Assembly (NCBI GenBank): GCA_029938135.1
Contig: JAPYOO010000008.1
Location: 1-45,480 of the forward strand
Origin: Bermanella sp.
GTDB lineage: Bacteria > Pseudomonadota > Gammaproteobacteria > Pseudomonadales > Oceanobacteraceae
Reading direction: 5' to 3'
Length of the DNA: 45,480 nt
The translations under genes and the position numbers were made by a program. Positions 25,243-34,415 of the stretch are shown here, one piece after another; positions within the stretch are counted from its first letter, which is position 1, and each line of letters begins with the position of its first letter. Under the pieces are notes generated by a model. It made no database searches. It was not told the DNA's origin and was given only the letters and a program-made list of their open reading frames with translations.

Positions 25243-27017
25243 TCATTCATCCTCATTAAAACCCCCTCCCGTATTGAAGGGGATTGAGCCTTTAACGTTT
25301 GTCCATTTTGCTTCCAATCAAGTGTTCTTATCAGCTTTGGTAAACTTAAAAATAGCATGGATGCAAAACCCTCATCCTTATAAAAGTGAGCCATATTGTT
25401 AGGCAACAATTGTTTCAATTTCTTTGAAAACTCTGTGGCCACCGGGTCCCCCTCTCCATAAAAAATATGGCAAGGACACACAATCTTAGTTACATCAAAG
25501 CCCCACTCTTGAGTCGTCAGTATTATATCGTGCAGCAAGGCTTCAACTCCCTGCCTTACGCTCTCAATGGCTTGCCATTTTGCTCGGCTTTGAATTTGCT
25601 CAAGAGCAAGATAGCGGCTATCCACATCATTAAACAACCCTAACAAATGACGGTATGATTTATCGGGTTTACGTTTAAATTCAAACATACTTAATCGCAT
25701 GGCATATAACGCCATACGTGGCCATGCATGGCAAAATTGAGGAAAATGCCGGTAAAAAAATGGAGCGCCTTTGATTTTACTCGGCTCTACAAAAGGAGCG
25801 AAAGACTCAATCAACATCAACTCTTTTACCCGCGCTGGGTAAGCGTAAGCCACGGCCAAAGCAAAACATCCTCCTGCCAACGAGCCAATAAAATAAGCAG
25901 ACTCTATTTTCAAATGATCAAGTAAGCGCTCCATATCATCGGCAAAATCTAACATTGTGCTGTATACCGGCATGCTTGATAAACCAAAGCCTGCACGCTC
26001 AGGTACGATCAAATAATAACCCTGATCAAGCAAAGACTGCATATGAATAGGTGCTTCTAAACGGCAGCTAAGAGATGCATGGCATAACACCAGCGGTGTC
26101 TGATTAGTGTCGCCATAAACTCTAAATGACAATAAGCGCTTATCATGCAATTCAAGTATATGGTCTCGAGCAATCCATTGTGATTTTGTAGCTACGGATG
26201 GTTTATGCGCAAGAGGTGAACGCAGTAATAATGAAACCAATTCTTGTTGTTTGGCAGTACCGGTCTTTTGTAAAATAGATTTAATGTAATTTCGAATAGT
26301 GGCGACAGTACTGTTACGCATCTGTGCAATCTGTTCAGTTGAATAAGCACTGGCCAATTTACCCGCGATAAAAGCTTCGGTGGGAGTTAGCTTATACAAA
26401 TTTTGTAGCTGCTCATACTGAATGGCCACATTGGGTTGCTGCGAAAGAAATAACGCTGCCACCGCAGTACTTGGCACATTTCCACTGTACATGCTTTGCA
26501 CTTGATCAATAGGACTAAGCATGGCCAACAACGAGGCGGCCTCACTAGAATGACGGTTAACCGGAATATCCAACAACATCGTTTGTGCATCACTATTGGT
26601 GTGCTGACCTAGGGTTTTTAGTTGTTTGGCAATCTGTAATTTTTGTTTGTCATTACCAATATTCAATGCTGCAGGCAGTTGTTTCACGCTATTAATATTT
26701 AATACTTTTAATGCGCTTTCATTGGCAAGTGTTACTTGTGCATTTTCATCTAACAGAATAATGGGGAACGGCAATTGGTCAGCAAGGGTGTTGTATAACA
26801 CCTGACTTTGCTGGCTTTCAAAAAATTTCTGAGAAATTTCAGAAGACTGTTTAAGGTGGGCTAATAGCGAATTGACAGTATTAACATTTTCTTGACCATC
26901 AATCTGGCCTTTAAGGTTTTCAACTAACTCTAAATACAGCTCGCCATTGGTAGCCGCTCCGTAAATAAGCTCAATAATTTTCTGGGAATCCTGCCCTGGC
27001 GACATGATGTGACTCAT
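25239..27017 (-). CDS. PAS-LuxR HTH regulator fused to an alpha/beta-hydrolase-like domain
   Basis: 592 aa. Residues about 75-170 resemble a PAS-type sensor (PFPIILLDENAQVTLANESA). Residues 205-268 are a LuxR/GerE HTH (KLTPTEAFIAGKLASAYSTE, then IRNYIKSILQKTGTAKQQEL). Residues 280-565 fold like an alpha/beta hydrolase (PLVLCHASL, YLIVPERAGFGLS, IFYGEGDPVA). The catalytic triad looks lost: the nucleophile elbow reads IGSLAGGC, where the expected Ser position holds Leu380, and the histidine position after KDEG holds Phe551; Asp524 remains. The domain is therefore likely a ligand-binding pseudo-enzyme coupled to DNA binding. The translated start has no clear ribosome site. Stop-codon overlap with the convergent lipoprotein gene is minor. 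Confidence 0.88.
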   Translation of the reverse strand: MSHIMSPGQDSQKIIELIYGAATNGELYLELVENLKGQIDGQENVNTVNSLLAHLKQSSEISQKFFESQQSQVLYNTLADQLPFPIILLDENAQVTLANESALKVLNINSVKQLPAALNIGNDKQKLQIAKQLKTLGQHTNSDAQTMLLDIPVNRHSSEAASLLAMLSPIDQVQSMYSGNVPSTAVAALFLSQQPNVAIQYEQLQNLYKLTPTEAFIAGKLASAYSTEQIAQMRNSTVATIRNYIKSILQKTGTAKQQELVSLLLRSPLAHKPSVATKSQWIARDHILELHDKRLLSFRVYGDTNQTPLVLCHASLSCRLEAPIHMQSLLDQGYYLIVPERAGFGLSSMPVYSTMLDFADDMERLLDHLKIESAYFIGSLAGGCFALAVAYAYPARVKELMLIESFAPFVEPSKIKGAPFFYRHFPQFCHAWPRMALYAMRLSMFEFKRKPDKSYRHLLGLFNDVDSRYLALEQIQSRAKWQAIESVRQGVEALLHDIILTTQEWGFDVTKIVCPCHIFYGEGDPVATEFSKKLKQLLPNNMAHFYKDEGFASMLFLSLPKLIRTLDWKQNGQTLKAQSPSIREGVLMRMND

Positions 27018-27202
27018 CCATTAGATGTTCGTTTATAAGGTACAATTCCTAGATTCATACATGAAGTGCGCCTTTAATTAAGGGCGAAATTAACATAGGA
27101 AGGAAGTTTTTACCAGTTGGCACAAGCCTGCTAAGTTGGTACGAATTAGGCTATTCATATGAGGGACGACAGGTTGCCCCTGACTTAGCGTAAAGGTAAA
27201 AC

Positions 27203-27240
27203 CCTATTTAATAATTGCTGTTAAGCCGCTATTAAGTAGG
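27203..27240 (-). promoter_or_regulatory. hairpin spanning the arfA stop codon
   Basis: CCTACTTAATA (27240-27230, minus) pairs with TATTAAATAGG (27213-27203) at 10 of 11 positions, with the TAA stop in the 16-base loop region. This matches the known arfA design, in which RNase III cleavage or early termination at a hairpin makes non-stop mRNA. The T-run beyond the stem is short (GTTTTACC). Confidence 0.6.
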
Positions 27241-27439
27241 ACTCTGCCCCTTTCTTGTGACTTTTGTCTTTACGCTGATAAGCACCCTTGCCTTTTTTGG
27301 ATTTAACAATTCTTTGTCGATATACCGTTGATGTCACTAGGGCCGCTAAAAAGTTATGGTTAACCTGCCCTCGACCCGTTTCAACAGCCCCTTCATGGGC
27401 TTCGGCTAAAACATCATGCCGTTTAGATTTTTTGCTCAT
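27221..27439 (-). CDS. arfA: alternative ribosome-rescue factor ArfA
   Basis: 72 aa, the same length as E. coli ArfA. ArfA recruits RF2 to ribosomes stalled at mRNA ends when tmRNA is insufficient. The diagnostic core is visible: GQVNHNFLAALV, then RQRIVKSKKGKGAYQRKDKS, a basic tail that enters the mRNA channel. The start is ATG 27439 with AAAGGA 8 bases upstream; the ORF track includes 27 extra codons. A hairpin overlaps the stop codon, as in E. coli, where the mRNA is cleaved so that tmRNA normally tags the product. Confidence 0.85.
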   Translation of the reverse strand: MSKKSKRHDVLAEAHEGAVETGRGQVNHNFLAALVTSTVYRQRIVKSKKGKGAYQRKDKSHKKGAESYLIAA

Positions 27440-27636
27440 GTCATTTATCCTTTGATTGGAGGAGATGAGTATATCAATTTTTAGGGGGATACAAAAAGTA
27501 GAATCTAAAATAGAGTGCATTTAGGCAATTAGCACTGCCAGCGAGAGTTGATAGCAGCCCTAAACAATGCGGTTGCTGAACTTATGACTCCATTAACTGT
27601 CATATTAAAATCACAGAAAAAGTGCATGGAAAAGCA

Positions 27637-28815
27637 ATGAAAAATACACTTAACCTATTTGTTACAAACTTTGTGTTTTGCGCTTTGTTATCTCTAGCCG
27701 TGCAAGCCGCGGCTCAACAAGACGCCACTCAAAGTGTGCTACCTGCAATAGTGCACCTGCAGGGAGTAGGAAGTATTGCAGGTATAGGCATACAAGGAAA
27801 AAATTTAGGCGATGATGACTTTTCTGCATTAGCTATGGCGGCTGCAGGGGATGCTCAGGGCGCACTTTTGTCAGTGTCTGAGCTACCTTGGGCCAACGGG
27901 TCCCTATCTCTTACTACAGCATTGATCACCGACATCACCCTAGATACTCAATATGCTCGTGGCACCAACACCACCACAGAATATGAGCAACACCTCAACG
28001 GACTGGCTCAGTTTGCCCGCCTTAATACTCGCATAAACCCGCAACAACATTGGTACGCAAACGTAGGAATAAGCTTAGTGTCATTAGAAGGTTACAGCGA
28101 TCGCCATGGAGTTGATATTGTTATCAATCAAGCGGGCCTGCACGACGTATTTACCACTATGGCAGCCGTGGGCATAAACTATGACAAACAAGCATTATCC
28201 AATAACACACCAGGGATAAAAGCCAACATTGAATTGGCCAGTTTATTATTTCGCGCCGGTCAAAGTGATCAAGCGCAACTAAACTACAGCACCAGTTATA
28301 TCTACCCCATTAACGATGCAACAAAACTCACAGGCTATATTCGTGGCAGCCACGGGTTTGTACTGGCTAAAAAATCTGACTACGATCAAGTCTCTGAGGT
28401 GTTGGCTGAAATAGATGGCCAATGTGATACGGCAGCCTGTACTGAACTTGAAAATGATTTGGCTAACTACATTGTAAAGGGTAACAAAAATGGTAATGCA
28501 CAAGCGTTGGGCGGCGCCTACGGTTTACGCAGTTACAGCGAACAATATATTAAAGGGGCTAATACATTATTAGAGGGGATAGAACTGGCTATAACCTTGC
28601 CCGTTGTGATGAAAGCAGGCAATAGCATTGAACTGGTGTCTTTTGTTGAAGCCGGACAAGCCAATGATGCACTTTCAGAATTAGTAAACGATTCCCTTTA
28701 TAGCCTAGGTGCCGGCGCACGTTTTAACATTGGAAACGTGCCCATTCGCTTAGAAGCGGCCGTGGGCAGTGATGACACACAAGCTTGGTATTTAACTGCA
28801 GGTAAACGCTGGTAG
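27637..28815 (+). CDS. outer-membrane beta-barrel protein, unknown function
   Basis: 392 aa exported protein. The signal MKNTLNLFVTNFVFCALLSL continues to a cleavage near VQAAAQQ. The mature chain has repeated amphipathic strands and ends YLTAGKRW, an aromatic C-terminus typical of Bam substrates. One disulfide-like pair occurs in GQCDTAACTE. No specific family is recognised; the last strands (GAGARFNIGNVPIRLEA) recall the closing strands of Omp85 proteins, but POTRA domains are absent. The start is ATG 27637 with GGA 6 bases upstream; the ORF track begins at an upstream GTG. It is convergent with the second solute-binding protein gene. Confidence 0.65.
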   Translation: MKNTLNLFVTNFVFCALLSLAVQAAAQQDATQSVLPAIVHLQGVGSIAGIGIQGKNLGDDDFSALAMAAAGDAQGALLSVSELPWANGSLSLTTALITDITLDTQYARGTNTTTEYEQHLNGLAQFARLNTRINPQQHWYANVGISLVSLEGYSDRHGVDIVINQAGLHDVFTTMAAVGINYDKQALSNNTPGIKANIELASLLFRAGQSDQAQLNYSTSYIYPINDATKLTGYIRGSHGFVLAKKSDYDQVSEVLAEIDGQCDTAACTELENDLANYIVKGNKNGNAQALGGAYGLRSYSEQYIKGANTLLEGIELAITLPVVMKAGNSIELVSFVEAGQANDALSELVNDSLYSLGAGARFNIGNVPIRLEAAVGSDDTQAWYLTAGKRW

Positions 28816-28912
28816 CGTGCATGCCTTACTGTTAGTTTAAAGCGCCACCCATTAAGCCAGCTATTTATTAGTAATACACCGTATTCACACTGCCTAAAAC
28901 ACATCTTCATTA

Positions 28913-29701
28913 TCACATTTTTTGCTGCACACCATATTGTTTCATTATTTTAGAGAATGTCCCGCTTAAGCGGATTGTCTTCAAACCAAGGTTAAAGTCC
29001 CTCAATATTTCTTGATATTTAGGACCGGCTTTGGAAAACGCTACAAACGTGTCTTCACTCTCAACCACCACACCCACCTCTTCTATGGCATTTACGTTAG
29101 GGTATTTTTTATTTAACAGGTACTGCATCACCATCTGATCCATTAATGTGAATTCAATCCGCCGTTTAACCAGTTTATCTACATTTAACTCATCACGGCT
29201 TACCTCTTCAATTTTAACATCAACCCATTTTAAAGCGTCTGGTTGAGCGTATCCCCGAACTACTCCTAAGGTATAAGGCTGTAAACTGTTAAACCCGCTA
29301 AAATCAAACTTAAAATCCTTATGTTTAAAAAGCACGGTATTATTTACACCAATAGGCTGTGAAAAGGCCAGCCAGCTTTGACGCGCAGGCCTAAACCAAA
29401 TACCCAAAATACCGTGATAGCGGTCGGCCTTACTTTCAACCAAGAGTCTTGTCCATGGTAAATAGGTTAATTTCAATTGATAACCCGATACGTTAAAAGC
29501 TGCACGGGTGATGGCCACTAAAAAACCATCACCTGCTATTTCAGGCGTTGTGTAGGGTGGAAACACAGTGGTAACTAAGGATACTGTTTTAGGGTTAAGT
29601 GCCACTGAAGGAGTTTGCGACCAGCAAAAAGGCGTAAAGAAGATTAAAATGATCACAAAAGACGCGCCATACTTAAACCGCCGGCCATGTGTCTGCATCA
29701 T
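28913..29701 (-). CDS. periplasmic solute-binding protein, family 3 (SBP_bac_3-like)
   Basis: 262 aa exported protein. The signal (FKYGASFVIILIFFTPFCWS) precedes the mature start SQTPSVAL. Family-3 features are VTTVFPPYTTPEIAGDGFLV, the hinge segment GILGIWFRPARQSWLAFSQP and the C-terminal lobe with TLMDQMVMQYLLNKKYPN. It is an orphan: no ABC permease or ATPase is adjacent. It differs clearly from the family-3 protein at 4071-4850. The ORF track starts at an upstream TTG; ATG 29701 is preferred although the ribosome site is weak. Confidence 0.78.
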   Translation of the reverse strand: MMQTHGRRFKYGASFVIILIFFTPFCWSQTPSVALNPKTVSLVTTVFPPYTTPEIAGDGFLVAITRAAFNVSGYQLKLTYLPWTRLLVESKADRYHGILGIWFRPARQSWLAFSQPIGVNNTVLFKHKDFKFDFSGFNSLQPYTLGVVRGYAQPDALKWVDVKIEEVSRDELNVDKLVKRRIEFTLMDQMVMQYLLNKKYPNVNAIEEVGVVVESEDTFVAFSKAGPKYQEILRDFNLGLKTIRLSGTFSKIMKQYGVQQKM

Positions 29702-30164
29702 AATCTGGCCCAACCTCTTAAATAGTAAACACTATGATCAAATGTGTATTTTTAATAATTGTAGCAACTAATTAAGGCCCCACCAGTTTAGGTAATATTC
29801 ACCGCATTTAAAAATGCGCCTTAAAGTAACGACTGATAATAATAAAAGGCCAACATTCATTCACCTTTCAATACATCGCGTTTGACTGTCAATAAACGCT
29901 TAATAAAACCCTTTGAGACATGCCGCTGAACACCCTGTATTCCAGTGTTTTAGTCTATCGCTCAAAGCAAGCAATACTATAGGGTTAACGGCCGGTTTGT
30001 TATGGCTTGGACATGTATTCAATCTCTTCAGGCACAATTTTTAACCTATAAAAATCAGCGAACAGACTTTACACAGCCCTGCTTTTTTTACTTCAAGTCA
30101 ATAAATGGTCAAATTTTATATATGCCCTAACCTTAAAGTACCTATACTTTAAAGTGGAGCTTTC
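29702..30164. other. intergenic region upstream of chemoreceptor
   Basis: About 460 bases between divergent genes. It is AT-rich with no gene. The only clear structure is TTAAAGT/ACTTTAA (7-base arms, 6-base spacer) at 30133-30152, just before the ribosome site. Confidence 0.5.
30133..30152 (+). repeat. inverted repeat TTAAAGT/ACTTTAA before chemoreceptor gene
   Basis: Perfect 7-base arms with a 6-base spacer, ending just upstream of the GTGGAG ribosome site. It may be a 5'-UTR hairpin or operator. Confidence 0.35.
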
Positions 30165-32078
30165 ATGTGGAACGCACTGGCCATACGGCATAAGCTTTCA
30201 ATTGTGATTGGTGGCGCACTATTACTTAGCCTTTTAATATCAACCATTATCAGTAATAACGCCATGCGTGATATGGTGATGGGCCGCATGAAAATCCAAG
30301 AAATACCGGCCACCTTAAACTCAGTGGCCAACGCCATTGAAAAAGAGATCAATATTCCTTTGGCCATATCAAAGTCCATGGCACAAAATCACTTTACTAA
30401 TAAATGGATACGCCAAGGAGAGCCTGATACTTTACTGCCAGATGTAATTGAATATTTAAAAGTATCCAAAACTGAAAACAACGCTATTACCTCCTATATT
30501 GTTTCCGGTAAAACCAAAAATTACTACACGCCACAAGGGATTTCTCGGCAAGTTAAACCCGGTTCCGACGATTGGTTTTTTAACTTTATAAAAAGTAATA
30601 GAACGTATTCTTTAGACATAGATATAGATGTAAAACTTAAAAAAGCAGCTCTGTTTATTAATTATCGAACCACAGACGGCAGTAGCGTTGCTGGAATTGG
30701 CATGGGCATCAATCAGGTAGTGGATCTTGTTAAAAACTATCAGATAGGTGAAAACGGCTTGGTTTATATCACTGATCCTGAGGGTAAAATTAAAATTCAC
30801 CCAGACCCTTCGGTACAAAGTGATACTGATTTAAATACGTATTTGGGCGATAGCGTTACTAAGCGATTACTCAACAAAAAATCTACCCAAGTGTTAGAGA
30901 CCAACAAAAAAGAAGACGCTATTTTATCGGCCCAATACATTCCCAGCCTTAACTGGTTTATTGTGGCCCAAATCCCCACCGACGAAGTCACCGGCCCCAT
31001 TAATGCTTCCTCGTTAAAATTAGTTGGGTTGAACATTATTGTCGCCATACTATTAATTAGCGTGGGTCTTTGGGTGGCCATGGGGGTTGCAAAACCGGTA
31101 TCTAATGCGGCCAGAATGCTGAATACCATCGCTTCAGGAGATGCTGACCTTACACGACAAATGCCGGTTACCACTGGGGATGAAGTGGGTAGACTGGCAA
31201 AATCCTTTAACAATTTTATCTCTCAATTAAGGGTGCTTATTCAGTCTGTGAGTATTAATGCGGTAAGTGTTAGTGATGCCGCCCACGAGTTATCTGATGC
31301 AGCAAAATCCACCGAGCAGAATACCGAAAATCAGCAGCAAAGTGTTGATATGGTGGCCGCGGCCATTAATCAAATGGGGGCAACCGTTCAAGAAATTTCA
31401 AAAAATGCCCACGACACCGCCGATTCAGCTAAGCGTGCGGCCATTAACAGTCAAGATGGACAAGCCGTCGTAAACACGACCGTTACTGGTATTAACAGCT
31501 TGTACGATAAAGTACAAAGTGCCTCTGACGTAATTGAAACACTGGCCAAAGATGTTGGTGAAATCAGTAGTATTTTGGCGGTGATTCAAGGTATCTCAGA
31601 GCAAACTAATCTGCTTGCGTTAAATGCGGCCATAGAAGCGGCCCGCGCTGGCGAACAAGGCCGAGGCTTTGCAGTAGTGGCCGATGAAGTAAGAACGCTG
31701 GCTAAACGTACCCAAGAATCAACCGAAGAAATAAACAGCATGATTCACAAACTGCAAAATGGTGCACAAGAAGCCGTAAGCGCCATGAATGCCGGCATTG
31801 AAACCGCGCAAGATTCCGTGGCCAGTGCTGATTCTGCCGGCCAATCGTTGCTGCAAATTACCAATGCCATCAATTCCATCAGTGATTTAAGTATTCAAGT
31901 GGCCACTGCCACTGAACAGCAAAGCTCTGTCGTTGAAGACCTAAACAATCACATTTTAAACATTAAAGAGATGTCAGATAATACAGCCGAACAAACCCGT
32001 ACTATTAGTGATAAATGCGCCGCCCTTAACCAGTCGTCAGATACCTTAACGGGCCTTGTGAATAATTTTAAGATTTAA
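30165..32078 (+). CDS. methyl-accepting chemotaxis protein (dCache sensor)
   Basis: 637 aa. A transmembrane segment (residues about 12-30) is followed by a periplasmic Cache-type domain (residues about 35-275) with [14 protein letters not shown] and a [17 protein letters not shown] segment. A second membrane segment near residues 285-308 leads to HAMP ([19 protein letters not shown]) and the signalling domain with the tip [19 protein letters not shown]. It is not a 40H-type receptor by eye; helices match the usual 36-40H size. It lacks the C-terminal CheR pentapeptide (ends NNFKI). Ligand unknown. GGAG lies 5 bases upstream of the start. Confidence 0.94.
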   Translation: MWNALAIRHKLSIVIGGALLLSLLISTIISNNAMRDMVMGRMKIQEIPATLNSVANAIEKEINIPLAISKSMAQNHFTNKWIRQGEPDTLLPDVIEYLKVSKTENNAITSYIVSGKTKNYYTPQGISRQVKPGSDDWFFNFIKSNRTYSLDIDIDVKLKKAALFINYRTTDGSSVAGIGMGINQVVDLVKNYQIGENGLVYITDPEGKIKIHPDPSVQSDTDLNTYLGDSVTKRLLNKKSTQVLETNKKEDAILSAQYIPSLNWFIVAQIPTDEVTGPINASSLKLVGLNIIVAILLISVGLWVAMGVAKPVSNAARMLNTIASGDADLTRQMPVTTGDEVGRLAKSFNNFISQLRVLIQSVSINAVSVSDAAHELSDAAKSTEQNTENQQQSVDMVAAAINQMGATVQEISKNAHDTADSAKRAAINSQDGQAVVNTTVTGINSLYDKVQSASDVIETLAKDVGEISSILAVIQGISEQTNLLALNAAIEAARAGEQGRGFAVVADEVRTLAKRTQESTEEINSMIHKLQNGAQEAVSAMNAGIETAQDSVASADSAGQSLLQITNAINSISDLSIQVATATEQQSSVVEDLNNHILNIKEMSDNTAEQTRTISDKCAALNQSSDTLTGLVNNFKI

Positions 32079-32613
32079 CTTAATTAAAGTGAACCCTTAA
32101 TACACATAACAAATCGCCATTACTAAAATAAGTAGATCCGATAGTGACCAGCGATCGAACATAAATCCAATTCTTGGGTAGCCATGCCTTTGAGCACAAG
32201 ACCAAATCCCAGCCGAGCCTCTAGCTGGATACTCTTAGGAGTCGCCGTAGAGACCTCCAAGCCAGCGCTTCTGCGCCACTTGAAAACACTTATTAAGAGT
32301 TATAACTTGATCGACCTGAGTCATCGGGTAAGAAAATACACATTCGCAATCCACTGAGACGTGAAAGGGTAAACAAAACAGGCACTAACGAATTTAACTT
32401 GTTAGATGTACGTGACTAATGGAATGATTTAACGTGGCATTGAATTTGTTTGCAGGGAGGTATTGGACAAGCTTATACGTTTTAATTATGAGCTGGGCCG
32501 TTTTTACACGAGTCTAATTTTAGTTTTTCTTGATACATATGGACTCAAGTGTTTTATACATAAAAAAGCCTTTAGGCGTGAACCTAAAGGCTTTTTTTAT
32601 TACAGCCTAGAAA
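32079..32613. other. intergenic region with hairpins and possible ncRNA or repeat
   Basis: About 535 bases between convergent genes. The centre (32135-32280) is GC-richer and holds three close hairpins: ATCCCAGC/GCTGGAT near 32206-32230, GGAGTC/GACCTCC near 32238-32259, and a GCGC-TTCT-GCGC stem near 32265-32276. The last 60 bases include a clear terminator. No coding gene is supported. It may be a small RNA or dispersed repeat; see findings. Confidence 0.45.
32562..32598. terminator. strong bidirectional intrinsic terminator
   Basis: AAAAAAGCCTTTAGG with CCTAAAGGC and a run of seven T, six-base loop. It ends transcription from the minus-strand lipoprotein gene (16 bases after its stop) and any plus-strand read-through. 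Confidence 0.9.
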
Positions 32614-33270
32614 TTAGGCTTCTTCAGGCTTATTCAACAACTCAGCAATGATCTTGTTCATCTCTACAGGCATTTGTGCCAATACAGCGCTTTCAGCTAA
32701 AGTAATGTCTTTTTCGATGTAAGAAACGATTTTCTTTGTTTCCATATCCATTACGCCGCCAAAAGCCGTTACTTTTTTCATAAAAGGAATTTGCATGCCG
32801 CTGGCTGAATCAACATGTAAAACAATTACGTACTTGAAGTTGTAGTTAGGATCTTTAATAGCACCAAGATCTTTAAGCTTACCCGTAAGCATTTTCATTT
32901 TAGTGTCTAGATCTGTTGCATATTTTGCAGCAGAACCCGTCATTTCCATTTTGTCTTTTTTAGCTTGACGACGCATGTTTTCACCCAGCGTCCAAGATAA
33001 ATTACCCACTGCACTGTAAAGTTGCTGACCAGATATAACAGCAGCGCCGTATTCACTTAGTGCACCTGAAGAAATGGCTAAACCCGTTTTAAGGTTGTCA
33101 CCAGGAACGCCGTGCAAACTAATTGGAAAGATGAATGCAGGAGCGCTAGCGCTAACCGTTAAAGGGAATTCTTGGCCTGCATTACGCTTAGTCATTGAAG
33201 AACTACAGCCAGATAAAGCAGTGGCGAAAACAACAGCAGCTACAACAGCCACGCGGGAAAATAATTTCAT
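32614..33270 (-). CDS. predicted lipoprotein, unknown function
   Basis: 218 aa. Signal and lipobox LSGCSSS (Cys 22 counting from MKLFSR) followed by a Ser-rich linker. The mature chain is unfamiliar, with FPLTVSASAPAFIFPI, a helical middle (MRRQAKKDKMEMTGSAAKYA) and a C-terminal helix (MPVEMNKIIAELLNKPEEA). ATG 33270 is preferred over the longer ORF because AAGGA lies about 8 bases upstream. A CRP-like palindrome lies about 150 bases upstream. A strong terminator follows. Confidence 0.65.
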   Translation of the reverse strand: MKLFSRVAVVAAVVFATALSGCSSSMTKRNAGQEFPLTVSASAPAFIFPISLHGVPGDNLKTGLAISSGALSEYGAAVISGQQLYSAVGNLSWTLGENMRRQAKKDKMEMTGSAAKYATDLDTKMKMLTGKLKDLGAIKDPNYNFKYVIVLHVDSASGMQIPFMKKVTAFGGVMDMETKKIVSYIEKDITLAESAVLAQMPVEMNKIIAELLNKPEEA

Positions 33271-33833
33271 TTGATACATCCTTATATTTGGAGCGAACAT
33301 ATTAGTTTTGAATATCTAATAGTACAAATATATTAATGAAAAATAAGATTAATGCATTAGATGTTTTTCTGTATTGATTAAAATACATTTAAGCTCTTAA
33401 GTTATTCCCAGTGCAGTAACAAGTGATCCATATCACAAAAACACCACTTGTATCTAATCACTTACAAAATAAATCAGAGCACCATTGTTTATACTTACAA
33501 ACAATGAACACTAAAAATCACACTATAGTATTGATTCTAAATTCCCCATTAATGCTATCCACACATTAATTTGCGATACAACCCGCTGTTAATTCACTTT
33601 AATTTTTATTCGTGAAGAAGCGAATACACAATTAGAAACATAGAATCGTTATGATCAACAACATCAGTGGCGCCAACCACACATTAATAAATATTTTAAT
33701 CACAAAACAATACAATCCAAGGTAATATTCTCCCGTCAATTATAGAAAACGCTGTATAAATGAAACTGGCATCCATTTTATCGGTGGAGACAATTACCGT
33801 GTTATATGTAAGTTAATATAGAGAAATCTTTAG
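33271..33833. other. AT-rich intergenic region with CRP-like palindrome
   Basis: About 560 bases between divergent genes, very AT-rich, without ORFs worth calling. The one clear signal is AGTGATCCATATCACA at 33422-33437. Confidence 0.5.
33422..33437. promoter_or_regulatory. CRP/Vfr-like binding site
   Basis: GTGA-TCCATA-TCAC is a perfect core of the CRP consensus TGTGA-N6-TCACA, lacking only the first T of the left half. It is about 150 bases upstream of the minus-strand lipoprotein and about 400 upstream of the plus-strand flavoprotein. Confidence 0.5.
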
Positions 33834-34415
33834 ATGAACGCTTCTTTAAAACGATTACAACGCTATTTAGAAGAAGAGCGAAAAAATGGAAACGCTTTTC
33901 CACAAGGGGCCGTTTTATGCACAGTTTCCAAAGATGGCGTCCCTCGCTCAAGGGTTGTTGGAACAATGTTTGATGATGAGTGGCGACCCAAATTCCATAC
34001 ATCACCTATATCAAGGAAAGTAGAAGACATTAAGCATACTTGTACAGCGTCATTGACCTACTCTTTTCAGAATTCATTACGGTCAGTTAGCATCGAGGGC
34101 ATTCTGAGTCCATTAGGAAAAGAAGAGCTGGATAGTGATTGGATGCTTTTCAATCTAGACTTTCGAAAACATTACCTAGCTTTTGGTAAAATATCCGGCC
34201 AAGTCATAAAGTCGTTAGATAAACTTAGGCTAAAACGCGACTCATTTGTTTCCGGAGAAGAAGCCACTCGACCAGAAAGTTTCATAGGATACAAATTTTC
34301 AATCATTAATAGAGTGTCCTTTTATACTGTGAAAGATGGGGACTTTGCAGAAAGCTTATCGTACGAAAAAGGCACTCAACAAGATTCATGGGTAGAAGTG
34401 CTACATATACCTTAG
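33834..34415 (+). CDS. pyridoxamine 5'-phosphate oxidase-family protein
   Basis: 193 aa FMN-binding split-barrel protein. Family features are GAVLCTVSKDGVPRSRVVG in the first strands, TASLTYSFQN, and SVSIEGILSPL. The last residues VLHIP recall the PdxH ending, but it is shorter than PdxH (about 218 aa) and lacks several PdxH signature residues, so a different flavin-linked reduction is more likely. No partner gene is adjacent. The start lacks a strong ribosome site. Confidence 0.78.
   Translation: MNASLKRLQRYLEEERKNGNAFPQGAVLCTVSKDGVPRSRVVGTMFDDEWRPKFHTSPISRKVEDIKHTCTASLTYSFQNSLRSVSIEGILSPLGKEELDSDWMLFNLDFRKHYLAFGKISGQVIKSLDKLRLKRDSFVSGEEATRPESFIGYKFSIINRVSFYTVKDGDFAESLSYEKGTQQDSWVEVLHIP

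Noticed and set aside
30100-30165. Possible sigma-28 promoter before the chemoreceptor (GCCCTAA)
   Set aside because: The matching upstream box has the wrong spacing (about 18 instead of 15) and only a partial core.
32463-32651. Plus-strand ORF of 62 aa
   Set aside because: It runs through the strong terminator at 32562-32598 and into the end of the lipoprotein gene; no ribosome site or family match.
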